Assembly (NCBI GenBank): GCA_963921825.1
Contig: OY997592.1
Coordinates: 32,715,730 to 32,779,729 of the forward strand
Length of the DNA: 64,000 nucleotides
Source of the DNA: Erodium maritimum
Taxonomy: Eukaryota; Streptophyta; Magnoliopsida; Geraniales; Geraniaceae
Reading direction: 5' to 3'
Of this stretch, positions 31,283 to 43,400 are shown one piece after another (position 1 is the first letter of the stretch; each line of letters opens with the position of its first letter). Below the pieces are notes generated by a model. It did not search any database, was not told the DNA's origin, and was given only the letters and a program-made list of their open reading frames with translations. A program made the position numbers and the translations under genes.

Positions 31283-34110
31283 TGAAGACCGCTTCGGTAA
31301 AAAGAGTTAATTTATCTTATTTTTGTTCGATTAGAACGTCGAGGTTGGAAAACGGTTTGTTTTTTTTTTGAACGACTGCAAAAGAGAAAAGTTTTTTTAA
31401 AAAAAAATAATTAATTAAAGAAAAAAAGAAGAAGATCAGGTCTGGACCAGGCCCGGCGCGCAGGCCAAGCCCGACCTAGCCCGTCTTTGGGCCGCGAAGC
31501 CCGTTATCTATCTGAGGCCCAAGTCGAGTCAGGCCCGGGGTATTTAACCCCCAATGCATCTCTGAAACCCTACTTTCCCTTTCCCCTTCGCGCAGCCGTC
31601 CCCATTATCTCTCTCTTCACCCTCGACCTCTCAGCTCTGATCCCGATCCTCCCTCCCGACCGTCTCCCTTCTTCTCCGTTCATGTCGCCACCGTTCACCT
31701 CCATCCCTCACACTCTCCGTTCAACCCTAACGTCTCCGGCCGTCCTCGTACCGAGACTCCATCTCCGCCCCTCTCCCTGGTCCTGAGCTCCCGCCCCTCT
31801 CCCTCTCCGTGTTGGTTTCGGACTCGCCGGCGAGAAAGGAGCCACCGAGCCTCCCGCTTCGTCTCTGACCACCACCGCCACCTTCACCCACGCGTAGCCG
31901 AGCCCTCGCCGTCGCCGTGTACGTCCAGAGGCGAGGCGAGCTCGCCGGCGCGCTCACAGATCCGAGATCCTCGTCTGTCTCGTCTAGATCTGAGGCGGAA
32001 TCACCGCCGTGCTCCGCCGCTCCCGCACCCGTAACCGCCGCCCGCCACCGTCGTCTTTTCAACCACGTTGAGCTTCGCACCGTGAGACCTCGGCGGGTTT
32101 AGTCACCGCCGATGGTCGGCCGGACTCTGAACCGATATCTCTCCTTTTCCCTTTCGTTTTTTCGAACTTCTGTTGGATCTGGGCAGTTGAAACCGTTTTT
32201 GTTTCTGGATCTGGATCGGGATGTATTGGAACGAAACCAAAGGAAATTAAAATAAAAGGAAAGTAAAATAACAGCGATAAAAAGAAAAGGTTTTAAAACG
32301 AAAAACAGTTTAAATATAAAAAAAAGTTTTAAAATCAGTTTTGAATGGAGACGGTTTTAGACTTTTGGAACGAATCTGAGGACATTAGGACGTTGAACCA
32401 TAACCGTGCCTAGAAACCCGTGTCTCGGGATTCGTGCATTGGGAACCGTGCCTCGGAAAAAGTGCACCGGATTCTGTGCTCGGAGCTCGAGTGCTCGAAC
32501 CCGATTGGTCGTAATCCCACATTTAGCCCGCTCGAGTTAAAAGACAACTGTTGAACTTAAACCGAGCCCGTCGTAACCTTCAATTTAACTTTGGAACCGG
32601 TTTTAATTGTGGCTTTCGTGTTAATTTAGAGTCCGGCTTCGATCGAAGAGAAGATTGGAGGTAGCGATCCAGGACGTCAGCAGCTAGGAGACGTAGTTGT
32701 TGTTCTTCGGTCGGGGTAGGGAAAGTAGCGGATATCGGTTTAATTGCGAAAAGTTACTAGTATGCATGCTAGGAATAATAAAATCGGAACAATCGATTAT
32801 ATTAGATAATAACCGGACGAGTCTCAGTAACATGTAGGATGTGATTCACTAGTTTAGCCGCTTTCAATACTTGGGAAATTGTCGTGCTGGTAGATCGGCC
32901 ATGTCGAGCCGTAGGTTGTGTGCTGATTGAATTGCCTGTTAATGTTTGAGATGAATGCTGTGTGACTTAGGGTCGGTAAGTTTAATAGACAAGAATTAGT
33001 GTATTCGGGGAGCATGTTGTTGCTATGTGTGGGCGAGTGTGCCGTGTTTGTTATGATGTGAACCCTTGGATGTGATATGGTCGGGTGAGTGATAGACCGA
33101 TGTGATGTGTTGTGGTACGTTTGTTGGGCTTGGTAAGCCGTGTTCAATTATGGTATTGTGATGGGTGATGTTATCTCGATGTGTGTTCTGAGGAGTTGTT
33201 TCCAGTATGGTACCTACGACCGAGGGGGCACGCCGGTGTAGGGTAGTACGTAGGCCGACGGTGTGGTCCCATGTATGCACGGTCCCCCGGGTAGTGGTTC
33301 CGGTACGATGGCCTACATCGAGGGGGTATGCCAGTGTAGGACATCTAGGCCGATGGTTATGTGATCAGTGCTTTACCCGAAGGAGTGCCGGGAAAGTTAT
33401 GTTGTCTGTTCGTTCCCCGAATGAGTGCCGGGAAGATGTCTAGGCCAATGGAGATACCGGTACGATGTATTGAGATTGTGCCCCGTGTGTTTGTCGGGAA
33501 GATATCTAGGCCGACGCTGTTTCTTCCGGTACGATACGATAGAGTCGGGCTGTGGATAGCCGGCGGAGTAGGGAACTGCAGTACGAGACGCGTATGTGCT
33601 TTTACTGTTTACTTGTGCTTGATGACCTGTTAAGTGATGTGGTTGTAGTTGTGCTTGTTCGTTTGAGTATGTTTGTGAGTGTGGTTTGGTCTTGAGTTGA
33701 GGATTGTGGTTACGAGTTCCGTGTTGCAAATTAGTTGTGTGCTGTACTAGTATGCCCTAATTGGACGGTTACCCGTGGTGGTGAGCGCTTGCTTTTAACC
33801 TTAACTACTTTTCCTACTGAGCGAAAGCTCACCCCTTACTTTGTTGTTTTTCAGGTGTTGAGCGGGTTGTGTACTAGCTGGATGCTCGATGCTTGGGAGC
33901 TTGCGAGGGTCTAGGCTAGTAGTCTAGAGACGTACCTTTCTCTTCTATTAAAATCTTTTACTGTTGTTTTTACCGAGCTGTCGACTCGTGGCATTGTTAA
34001 AAGTTTTAGAATTTTTTAAATTGGAGACTTGGTGGCTTTATTTCGATTCAAATTAGTATTATTTTAGTTCACGTCTCGAGTCCGGTCAAAACCGGATTTG
34101 GGGCGTGACG
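31283..34110 (+). mobile_element. LTR (about 2.8 kb), Ty3/gypsy, related to the TGTAAGAACC family
   Basis: The right end CACGTCTCGAGTCCGGTCAA...GGGGCGTGACG and the inner words CTTTCAATACTTGGGAAATT and CTACTGAGCGAAAGCTCACC match the LTR at 478-3556, in the same orientation. A TATA-like GGGGTATTTAA at 31537-31547 is followed by a C/T-rich leader, which fits an LTR promoter. Relic ORF1 sequence is collinear on both sides, and GGGGT occurs next to both junctions as the probable TSD. The left border (near 31283) is approximate. No internal genes: a solo LTR. Fossil. Confidence 0.7.
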
Positions 34111-34370
34111 CGGGGTAAGACTCCTATTCTTGACTCGGTGATGGAGGAACCAGGGCGGAAGGAATTGGATGTCCTCTGTGAGGGGATCTTCGTCCCCAAC
34201 GTTGATCATGTACTAATGATCCCGACATTGCTCTCTCCTCCGCTGGGAATGGTCCACCGCCGTAGAGTTTTCAAACCCAAGGAGACCGGGACCGCTTCGA
34301 AGTGGCCGGATCTACTGGTGTTGCTGGAGTCTCATCTGCTCAATCTATAGGATGGCCTCTCGGCTTGGTC
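34111..34370 (+). mobile_element. Retroposon ORF1-like relic, continuation
   Basis: The frame 34105-34350 reads KELDVLCEGIFVPNVDHVLM, then PPLGMVHRRRVFKPKETG, parallel to ELEALIDEVLVPNSAQVM and the following text at 40440-40560. It directly continues the 30690-31282 relic across the LTR insertion. It ends near 34370 without a visible CCHC region. Confidence 0.4.
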
Positions 34371-34454
34371 GCTGGGGAAAACGGAACCATTTGTGTTATA
34401 AGTTTCCATTAAGTGAAGTCCATACAGGCAAGAAACTAGTACTTCTATCTCTAA

Positions 34455-36461
34455 GAGCATGTACAGTGGAAAGGCTCGTATAAGAGAGTTGTATTAGGGA
34501 ACCATATGTTGATTACGCAAAACAGTAGTTCTCAGCCCCTGAATTTAACTGTGTTCCATAGTAGTGAGAACCAGGTAGGTGCTTGGATTGTGAGTGGATG
34601 TTGACTGGATGCTGAATTGATATTTTGCTGATTTTATTAAATTCTTTATGGAAACGGTAAATGCTATATAAAATTGAAATATATTTGACAAAAATAATTA
34701 ATAATAACATAAATTAAATTAAATTGAAACTTATAATTTTATTCATCCCCGAATAATACCATCAAGTACACAAGTGTTGCATATAAAAATATTTATTTAC
34801 TTATCGTCGGAATGGTAATGCACTCCAAATCGACCCCATATGTGCTCAATAAGGTCATCTTGTAGTGACCGGTGGGTCCGATCAATTGTGACACAACGTC
34901 GAGTAGCCAAGCATTGTTGGTTTTGCAAGGGCCCTCCTTGGTGTCATTGTTCCGGTGGTGTCCAACCTAACATTTCTAGAGGGGGTCGTACAACAAATCG
35001 TCGCCTCCTGGTTCGTATCGGTCGCGTTCATCCTCTACAATCATGTTGTGTAGAATGATACAAGTGTGCATGATATCAGCGAAAGTATACTTGTTCTAAA
35101 CACGAGTAGGATGGGAAATAATGAGCCACCGTGCTTGGAGGACTCCAAAAACCTGTTCAATATCTTTTAGACAACCTTCTTGAACTTTAGCAAACAACTT
35201 CTGTTTGCGAGTATAGTGATGACGAATAGACTTCATGAACCGACACCATGATGGGTAAATGTCGTCCACCAAATAATAAGGTCGGTCGTAACGATGGTCG
35301 TTGATCTCGTCCTCCAAGACAAGCTCACGGCCATGAAAAGCGTCGTGGAATAAGTGGTTGTTGTTGAGGACGTTGATGTCGTTATTCGAGCCAGCCATCC
35401 CAAAAAAGGAATGCAAAATCCATAAATCGCAGGACGCTACAGCTTCGAACATAATAGTGGAATTTCTGTGTTGATCTCCGCAACTATGGGCTCCTTGAGA
35501 TGCGGTTGGACAATTTTTTCACTCTCAATGCATGTAGTCAAGACTCCCAACCATGCCGTGGAACCCTCGGTTGTACCCCGATTCGAGTAATCGGGTCAAG
35601 TCCTCTAGTGTTGGTGTATGCTCGTACTCAGCCCCGAAGACCTCAACAACGACCTTGCAAAAGTGGCATACACATTAAAGTATGGTGCTTAACCCAAGTC
35701 GTACGGATTCGTCCAATGAATCGTCTGAGCACCCATACACAAGCATCTGTATCACGACATTGCATTTTTGGTACGTTGATATCCCCAAGCGTCTTACAAC
35801 GTCACGCTTCTGAATGAAGTAATCTTCATGCTCCGCTGCCTTATCCATCACCGGTTAAAAAAGTGGTCGGCACATATGGAATCGACACCTACACATATCG
35901 GGCCAATACGTGGGCTGATCGACAAAATAATCCTTCATTAGGCGGTCGTGGGCTTCGAGACAACCTTTATGAATTTGTCGTCAGGAAGGTTCCCCACGTT
36001 CGATCCTCTGTCTCAGTGCGTTGATCCTTGGCATTGCTCTATCTATGCCTCTCTCAACCCTTCGTTGTAGTCGTTCTTCCACTAAACACATTCGAGCTGC
36101 CAACTCCTCATATGATGGACCCTCTTCGTGAAACATTTTGTATCGAAATTTAGGAGATAAATTTTTGATTTTAAGAGAGAAAGTTGAGAGAATATTGTTG
36201 GTGATATTTGAGAATGAGAGGGTGTATTTATATATGGAATTTGTGAGTATTTTGTATCAATTTTTTTTTCTTCGGATTGGCCACGTGTCGCATGCTCATT
36301 GGGTGGCGCGCGAACGGTGACCAGCATCAGCGGTGTGCGAGTCGCAGTTAGCGACTGCGATATAGTGGTTCACGGTTCATAGAATACGCGTTCCACAACG
36401 TGCGACCCGCGAACTGCTAAATCGCGTATCGTGGCCGCGGTTCGGAGTACTACACATGCTC
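34455..36461 (-). mobile_element. PIF/Harbinger DNA transposon (2007 bp), TAA TSD
   Basis: TIRs start GAGCATGTACAGTGG on the left and GAGCATGTGTAGTAC (reverse strand) on the right, with TAA at 34452-34454 and 36462-36464. The 3-bp TWA target and GAGCATGT ends are typical of PIF/Harbinger. One transposase gene fills most of it on the minus strand; the second (Myb-like) ORF of many PIF elements is not seen. The body appears complete end to end. Confidence 0.9.
34797..36136 (-). pseudogene. Harbinger transposase (ALP1-like/DDE_Tnp_4), inactivated
   Basis: From ATG 36136 (MFHEEGPSYEELAARM) one frame runs 346 codons to TAG at 35096-35098 with five in-frame stops and no frameshift. It reads HEDYFIQKRDVVRRLGIS, VVVEVFGAEYEHTPTLEDL, RGFHGMVGSLDYMH, TIMFEAVASCDLWILHSFFG, GSNNDINVLNNN, RPYYLVDDIYPSWCRF and DIEQVFGVLQARW. 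The DDE residues sit in GSLDYMH, SNNDIN and DIEQVF. The usual MHWEWKNCP has both Trp codons turned to TGA. The C-terminus follows the TAG (KYTFADIMHTCIILHNMIVE), then after one frame change LQDDLIEHIWGRF and the natural stop at 34797. The enzyme would have cut and moved the element together with a Myb-like partner. The gene is dead: six stops and one frameshift. Confidence 0.9.
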
Positions 36462-36499
36462 TAAAGTAAGCCTGTTGGGTAATTAGAAACTGTGACTCT

Positions 36500-36890
36500 T
36501 TGAGTTTGTTTTTTGCGATCCTAACCCGGGTCTACCTTTCGTTGCATTTCTCAACTATGACCTTTACATTTTTTTGCACGGACTATCGTGTGTCGTTAAA
36601 ATTAACTAGTGCGTTAGTTTTGGGATGGGAAAAGAAAAAATGTCCTCAACAAAAGTCAATAACCTGAAGTTGGGCTTGACCTTTTTTGGCACTTCTCAAC
36701 TATGACCTTTCCATTTTTTGCACGGAATAACATTTTTTTGCTGAGGGCATTTTGGACTTTTCTCATCCAAAACTAACGTTCCTGTTAATTTTGACGACAA
36801 ACGATAGTCCGTACAAAAAATTTAAAGGTCATAGTTGAAAAATGCAACGAAAAATAAATCCAAGTTAGGATCACAAAAACAAAACTAAAG
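36500..36890. mobile_element. Fold-back MITE
   Basis: Arms of about 90-100 bp mirror each other: GATCCTAACCCGGG...CGTTGCATTTCTCAACTATG...GCACGGACTATCGTGTGTCG on the left and the reverse complement of GACGACAAACGATAGTCCGT...CATAGTTGAAAAATGCAACG...GTTAGGATCAC on the right. A third inner copy of CTCAACTATGACCTTTCC lies at about 36687. No ORF and no clear TSD, so the superfamily is open. Confidence 0.7.
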
Positions 36891-37040
36891 CTTGGTAGAA
36901 ATCATGATTCCCATAAGAAGTACAACTTTGTAATGCATACTTTTAACTGCATGCATTATTATTTGTCCTGCAGCTCCCAGGGACATGGAAAAATCAAAGA
37001 AGAAAACCTAGTTAGTGTCTTGAGCACGTTCACTGCTTTC

Positions 37041-38040
37041 TTTTTTTTTGATTAGCAAAGCATATTTAAATTAAACCTCTTTGAGGTAAAAGAGGAGTTA
37101 CAAAAGAAATTCAAAAACATCCATAGCCCAAGGAACACTACCCACCCAATTACAAGTAAAGGAAATTACACCAAGAAAGGATGATAGCCAAGGAACATTG
37201 TCTAACCCAACACAAACCTAAAACCCAAAAGTTACATCAAACTTGTGGCCAAAGCAATATTAGATCTCAACCACACCATAATTCTTACGGCCCAAGCAAA
37301 GCAGATCAGTAAGGGGAAGATCTTGTATCAGAAAGGACTATCAAAACCATAGGGAGCAACATAGAGTTTCTCAGCCTATCACTTGGATCTTGTTGTATGA
37401 TTGTCCGGTAAATAAATAGAAAGCTGTTGAGGACTTGAGATGGAGCTGCAAAATGGAGTGAAGGTCTTAAGAAGGGTGTTGAATTGGAAGCTGCAACTTC
37501 GAGTTAAGATCTTGAGAAGGAAGCTGCGACTTCTAGGATGCCAGCAAAATTCCAAACACTCCGATGAGAGGGAGATCCATCTGAATAATCAATTGCCCAG
37601 CTCCAAGAAAGAAATCATACCTCAGGAAGAACCAACTCTGCAACCTGCAAGAGAAAAGCACTCATCCTAATAACAACTACCCTCAGACCATTACAAGGAT
37701 AAAAAACACCCACACACAACCACAGAGGAGCAACCAAACCAGCAAAAAAGGCATCTTACCAAACTCACAACAATACCCAACCCACCCAAAACCCATCCCA
37801 AATCCCATCCCCAGGAGTACTAGACCAGTAACCAAAAAAAAAAAGAATGGCCAGTGCAAGAGAGAGAGGCAGCTGAGGAGGAGCAAACAAAAACAACCAC
37901 TATGAAGAAAATGCAGCACCCAACATCTTTGAAGGCAATTCCAGTAACATAGAGAGAGGATGACTTGTGCCCCAAGTAAGCTTCTTTCCATAACCACTAA
38001 ACCTATACTGGTGATTAAAGAGTTAAACCCCAATAGAATG
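37041..38040 (-). mobile_element. 5'-truncated LINE, 3' UTR part
   Basis: On the minus strand it ends AAATATGCTTTGCTAATC plus nine A (T run 37041-37049), the same kind of terminus as the other LINE copies here. The body is T/G-rich on the minus strand, like the 3' UTR at 55010-55877 (TTTTATTTGGGTGGTTTAGG style). The hydrophobic frame at 37683-38033 is a by-product of this T-richness. The 5' border near 38040 is approximate and no TSD was found. Confidence 0.55.
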
Positions 38041-38809
38041 CAGGAAGGCCTAAGTTAAGAGGAGCTCGTTTAATCATTTAAACGAGAAATATCATTTCCT
38101 CCTCTCTGTCATCCACTCATTTCAAATTCTTGATATTAAGGAAATCTAGCAGCGAGTCATTTCGACTTTCTCAAGTCACCACGCAGCAACTCTATTATGT
38201 ACAACAGTTGTAGACAGAGTCTTGACCTTGCATCTCCGGTCTCCCTCAAGGCCTCAGCATATCTCATATTTCCATGGTTTATCTATAAACACATTCTTCT
38301 TAGCTCAACTCGATAGGTCCGAACTCATCCTCATTTCAACTTGAAATATCATTTCCTACTCTCTGTCATCCACTCATTTCAAATCCCGCTTTCTTGCCGT
38401 TGTGAATGTGAAGCAAAACAAATTGACGGGATAAATTACAGATCGCGGCTTAGATGCTTATCTTTTCTACCATTGTGCCTGTAAATTAGTTTGTTTCCAC
38501 TAGTCTATGATGCCTTTTAAAGCCCAATTATCATTATTATTAAACCATGTTTAAGATGTTAAACAAATTCAATAGTTTTGAGGACTCTTTATTTGAAGTC
38601 CATTGTATCTTGGTGAGTCATTGTTCAATGAAAGACTTGGAAGTCAAGTCGGATACTATGCGCATTAATAGAGCGGTTCTGGTTTATGTTGTGTGAGGTC
38701 TATTACAGCACCGTATTAATCTTTAATCTTGATGTAGTCTATATAGGAGCATGAAAAGGGTTGAACAAGGATGGATATATATAGGAGTGCAAGCATGTGC
38801 GAATTAGCT
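38041..38809. other. Intergenic with a 42-bp direct repeat
   Basis: GAAATATCATTTCCTCCTCT with the following CTGTCATCCACTCATTTC occurs at about 38086-38129 and again, with one change, at about 38343-38386. Otherwise no gene or element is recognised. Confidence 0.55.
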
Positions 38810-39032
38810 GTTATGGTGTGAACCTGCGAACCCGTGTGTTTAGTGTATCTTGTTTGAGAAAATAGCATTTTCGGTTTGAGGTGAATATACTCAGATAAAT
38901 AATTTCTCAAACCAGAAATGTTATTTTCTCAAAGTAAAATGTTGTTTTTTAAATTGGGATGCTATTTTCTGAAACCATATTCACAATTTTCTCAAATCAA
39001 ATTTAGGGTTCGCAAGTTCACACTGTAAAAGA
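38810..39032. mobile_element. Small fold-back MITE
   Basis: The left arm GTGTGAACCTGCGAACCC (38816) pairs with the right-hand AGGGTTCGCAAGTTCACAC (about 39005-39023). Inside, variants of TTTCTCAAACC(A/G) and its complement recur several times around 38855-38990. No ORF. The TSD is unclear, so the limits are approximate. Confidence 0.6.
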
Positions 39033-39949
39033 TATTCACACCTAATTGTCTCCCCATATATATAGATTATATAGATGATAGATGTGGTAAGTAATTAGTT
39101 AGTGGAGAAAAGGTGTAGTGATTAGTATGTTGTGATGCAATAATTGGTTGTTACATATGAGTATGATGACAAGAAGACATGGAGAGGGGACCCGAAATGA
39201 AAGAGGCAAGTCCTGGACTTAGTGTATTTAAGCAAAACCAGAAAGAGAAGAGAGATCACATGCAATCAACTGTATAAGGAGGGCCATCTTGTTCATCCAT
39301 GGGGCACGCTGAAACAAACAAGTCATTTTCAACTTCCTGTTAGGCTAAACCCGACTTGATCCTTACCTTTCATCGCTGGATTTTTTGATGGATGCATTTA
39401 TGAAAAGAAAGCTCAGTTGCATGGTCGATGATGAATATGGATATTAATAATTTGAAGCCATAATCAGTAAGGTGTGAACCCTAAGCGGCCACATCACGGC
39501 CTTGAAAGATTAGTATGCAAGAAGCAAACCCTATCTTCTACAATCCCATTTCAGCTGATCATCTCTTCCCTTCACAATATTCAATGATACTTCTCTCGTG
39601 TCCATTGCACAGTCTTGTGTCGGTCCCCAAAAGTCACCACTTCTCTATATCAACTTTTGTATACTAGAAAGGCTAGGCATGCAAGCCCAGTCACTATAAC
39701 TCTCACTGTTCAACCTCTAACTGCTCTGTTTGGTTCCTACAAAATGGTGGAAAATAATTGCACTGCATGCTCAGAATTATAGGATACTTCAAACACCACA
39801 ATTTTTCTTCTTTACAATGTTAATAGGATCATGGAATTTTCAACTTTGTTGCTATTTATATACAATTATAATAATATGCCGTTGGTTGTTTGTATACAAA
39901 CACATATGTTCTAAAAAACTCTTTCGCCTGTTCGAGAACTTCTATCGAG
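39033..39949. other. Intergenic, nothing recognised
   Basis: Unique-looking, moderately AT-rich sequence. No ORF, TIR or LTR ends that I can support. Confidence 0.4.
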
Positions 39950-40593
39950 GAAACCCTAACCCTTGTATATCTATAGAGTTTTCTCTAAAAGTCATCACCG
40001 TCGTCGACAAGCTTGTCTTTCTTATAGGTCTTGTCACATCGCCGCCTGTCACCATGCAGTTCTCGGTACTTGTGCCCCCTCGTCCCTCCTCTGAGATTGA
40101 GTTTCTTGAAAGGCTCGAAGAAAAAAGAGGCCGAAGCAAATCCTAGCCGGGAAAACTTCTTCATCGTCCATCGATATACCACCACCATCTACGACTATCG
40201 CGGTTTTCTCTGCAGGATTTTCTACCCCAATTGTGAAGCCATAGAGAGGTCGTCCGGTCAAAAACCTATCGGTTGCTTCTTCTACAAGAAAGCCACCAAT
40301 CGTGGCTCTTGTCGCCACTCCACCACCACCCATTGGTGTAGGTATTGTCCCGCCACCATCCATCGCTCCTAACGACATCTCGTTGTCTTTACTGTGTCGG
40401 GACCCTCTTCGTGTGAAAACACCCATGATCGAAGCCGGGAGAGAGGAATTGGAGGCACTTATCGACGAGGTTTTGGTACCTAATTCGGCACAAGTCATGT
40501 GATCCCATCTCTACTTACACCGCCTCTAGGTATGGTACGACGCCGCTGGGTGCCCAAGCCACGAGAAGTCGATCTTGCTTCGTGGGTAATGGT
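39950..40593 (+). mobile_element. LINE-type ORF1 relic (DUF4283 class), 5' part
   Basis: Follows a leader AGGAAACCCTAACCCTTG. Broken plus-strand frames include FSVLVPPRPSSEIEFLERLE and, at 40302-40500, VATPPPPIGVGIVPPPSIAP, then REELEALIDEVLVPN. It shares word order with 30690-31282/34111-34370. It resumes after the LTR at 42282 in a recognisable DUF4283/CCHC region, which is what identifies it. Numerous stops and shifts. Confidence 0.5.
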
Positions 40594-42281
40594 TGTTGGG
40601 TCTCGAGGTAAGGTTGGAGATGAACCAACTCGCAGCGGAAAATCAATGAAAACCAAGAGACGATTAAAACCATGAAACAACTAACAAAGACCGGATTCAC
40701 AAGAGAAAAATTCAGCACTATTTCTTAACAAAACAAGAACACCGGGTAGCGAATGATTGGTTTGAGTCTCCAAGACGCCTACGTATCCACATGGGAATCA
40801 AAGCCACATAGTTCTTCTCTTTGAGGACTTAAGAACACAAAAATGGAGGTGGGAGCTTGACAAACCCGAAATTGTAGGTAGAGAGGGAGAGAAGTTGTGT
40901 TTCCTGTTCTTGTCTTGTGTTTGTTATGTTGAAAAAAGATGACTTAAACATAACAAACTCCATACTTGTCCAACTAAAGGCATGAGACAAATATGGTGTC
41001 AAGTAAGGTGTAAATAGGACAAAGTATGGCTAGACAAGATGGGGTTAGGTGGTGAATCACCAACACCTTAATCCTTGTCTTGCTTACTTAGTACTAATTA
41101 ATCAAGACTTGATTAATTAGTTCCATGGGCCTTGGTTGCATGGGCCTCTCATGATCCTCTTGGAACATGGCCCGTGGCCATTCCCAACGAGGTCCCGTGA
41201 TGCGCTCATCGCGTCCAAGCTTTCCATACCGGAAATGTCCAACATTATCCGACGTGATCAATCCCAAGACTCCAAGCCTTGTCTCGATCCGTAATGTCCT
41301 ATTCACTTTCGGGCACATGACCCAAAACCCAGTTTTGGTCATGTCCCGAGACAACTCCCTTTTGGCCATTATCCGTAAATGTGTCAATGAGTTTCACCCT
41401 CCGGTGTGACCCTTAGGTTTATGCATGTCAACAGGTAAATGTAAAATCCCATTTTACTTGATCCTATATGAGTGGCAACTAACGAAACTTTAGTATTGTC
41501 TGACACTACATAACGAAACGACCCTGTCGATTCTAACCTTTCTGTCGTTTATGTCATTATCCTTTTAGCTCTGATATCCTGATTGAGATAAGGCATAGAG
41601 CCGTCATCCTTATTATTCTCAATCACTGTTCCTTGATATGTGAGATGACTAAGTATATGATACCCAATATCATGTGCATGGCCATGCTATTCTTTTAGTC
41701 ATTCTCGATCAAGCGGCCGAGAACCGATATCTTTCCCATACCGTAGTATGAGGGATAAATCCCTTAGCCGTCTTTCATGTCACTTATGCAATCCATCCCC
41801 AAACCAATCCGGGCCGTTATGGAAGCCCTGTTATGGACAACGTTAGGCTCAGGTCAAACTCAGTTGTTTAATTCATAGCGATCACAAATACTCCTTGGTT
41901 TAAGGATATATGACCAGCTACGACAATGAATATGTTCATGACTTGATCTATGGCACATATTCATGTCGGGTCGTCCAATATCATGTCCCACATGATACCT
42001 ATGATCAGAATCCGGAATCCCGTTCCAATGACTAACAGAACGTAAGCAATAAAGAGCCATCTTTCATACTAGTCGCTTCTAGTGAAGCTTTGTTGACTGG
42101 GGACCCATCGAGTGAGATCTATCTCAATCTATGGTCCTATTCGCATGATGGGCATAGATCAGAGCACACATCGATATATTACTCCAACACATAAGTAATA
42201 TAAAGCCGCTTTAATTTTATTGCTAACGATGATATATACATTTGGACATTTAGGATTGAACTACGGGCACTAAGACTAAAA
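40594..42281 (-). mobile_element. Solo LTR (1688 bp), copia-like family, copy 3
   Basis: The plus strand starts TGTTGGGTCTCGAGGTAAGG and ends next to GGGCACTAAGACTAA, the reverse of the 23189 copy and nearly the same as the 27373 copy along its length. Flanks ATGGT (40589-40593) and GTGGT (42282-42286) form a near-perfect 5-bp TSD. ORF1 relic sequence lies on both sides, so it is an insertion into that relic. Fossil without internal genes. Confidence 0.85.
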
Positions 42282-43400
42282 GTGGTACCGCCGGCCTCTC
42301 TTGAGGCTAACTTGGCCAGTCTTCAACATGGCTTCTCCTCGTGCTCGTTGGAGGAAGAGGAAGAGATGTAGTTCCGGGTACCATACACCTTGATGAGCCC
42401 GTCGATAGTTGCACACCAATAGTTTGTCATGATGGGTAAGGCTTGGTCTTCAAAGCCTCCCCGGAAGGAGTATCTACTCCGGATCATCACGAAGGCATGG
42501 GGAAGATCCGTAGAGGTCTTGGTGATCAAGGACATAGGCCCTAGGGTCTATGGATTCTACTTCGAGTCGGAAGAGGCTCGTGTTTAGGTCCAGGGCAATG
42601 AGCCCTAGTGTTTCGATGGACGTCCGCTACTCCTTGGTGATTTGGACTCGATGGCTAAAGAACTGCCGATTCTAGATAGGCTACAACTCTGTGTTCACGC
42701 CCACGACCTCCCTCCATTAGTAAGGACCCGAGCGAAGGAGGAAACAATTGGCTCAACATTTGGTCTTTGAGTCCCTGTCCCATGTGACCAATGAGGCCTC
42801 TACTGGGGAGGAGCGGTGAAATTGAGATTCTGGCATCTCGTGGAGCGCCCCCTACGCCGCCATCTATTGTTGATGTGCGGGGAATTTCCGAAACGGGTCC
42901 GTGTCTCTCTCACCTACACAAAGTTTCCTTCCTTCTGTTTTCAATGTGGGTTGACCGTTCATGTTTTCCAAGAATGTGACCGAGGGATGGTGGGTAACCC
43001 AGGGTTCGACTCCTCTATTTTGGAGTTCCAGAAGGATCAGAATATTAAGCTATATGCAACTGATTGGGGGAGTCAGGGGCCTCGGAGCTCTCCTTTAAGA
43101 GCAAGGTCAGCATCCCTGAATACTGTACCTAAGGACGCATTGCCTCTGGGAAAGGGCCCGATTGTATCCTCGACTATTGTACCGAATGGTACAAATCCTC
43201 GAGTCAACATCTAGGTCGGGACATGCGATTCGGGATGGAAAAATTTTGTGGTCAACCAGCTCTCTAGTAGCAAGGAAACCAAAGTTTCAAGTCTAAATGG
43301 GCATAGAGATAGAACTGGAGCTGGAGGTGGCACTAGAGGAGTGAAGATGGGGTATGTTGGTGAACTCCAAGATGATTAGGCGAAGGCTGGTAAGCAATCT
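42282..43400 (+). mobile_element. LINE-type ORF1 relic: DUF4283 and CCHC zinc knuckle
   Basis: Frames show LEANLASLQHGFSSCSLEEEE, GKAWSSKPPRKEYLLRIITK, VYGFYFESEEAR (the DUF4283 core, about 42430-42590), then from 42816 HLLLMCGEFPKRVRVSLTYT, KFPSFCFQCGLTVHVFQECD (zf-CCHC_4 knuckle C-x2-C-x4-H-x4-C: CFQCGLTVHVFQEC) and a polar tail to about 43212. This is the domain order of ORF1 in many plant L1-type LINEs, and differs from the RRM type of the other LINEs in the window. Several stops and shifts make it a relic. The stretch 43213-43697 holds no further recognisable domain. Confidence 0.7.

Noticed and set aside
31487-32102. GC-rich ORFs of 61-117 codons on both strands.
   Set aside because: They sit in the leader part of an LTR just after its TATA-like box, overlap each other on opposite strands and have no domain.
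37683-38033. A 116-codon very hydrophobic ORF, possible membrane protein.
   Set aside because: It lies in the T/G-rich 3' UTR of a LINE on the minus strand; Leu/Phe/Trp/Gly richness follows from base composition. The Phe/Cys-rich ORF at 14880-15086 is rejected for the same reason.
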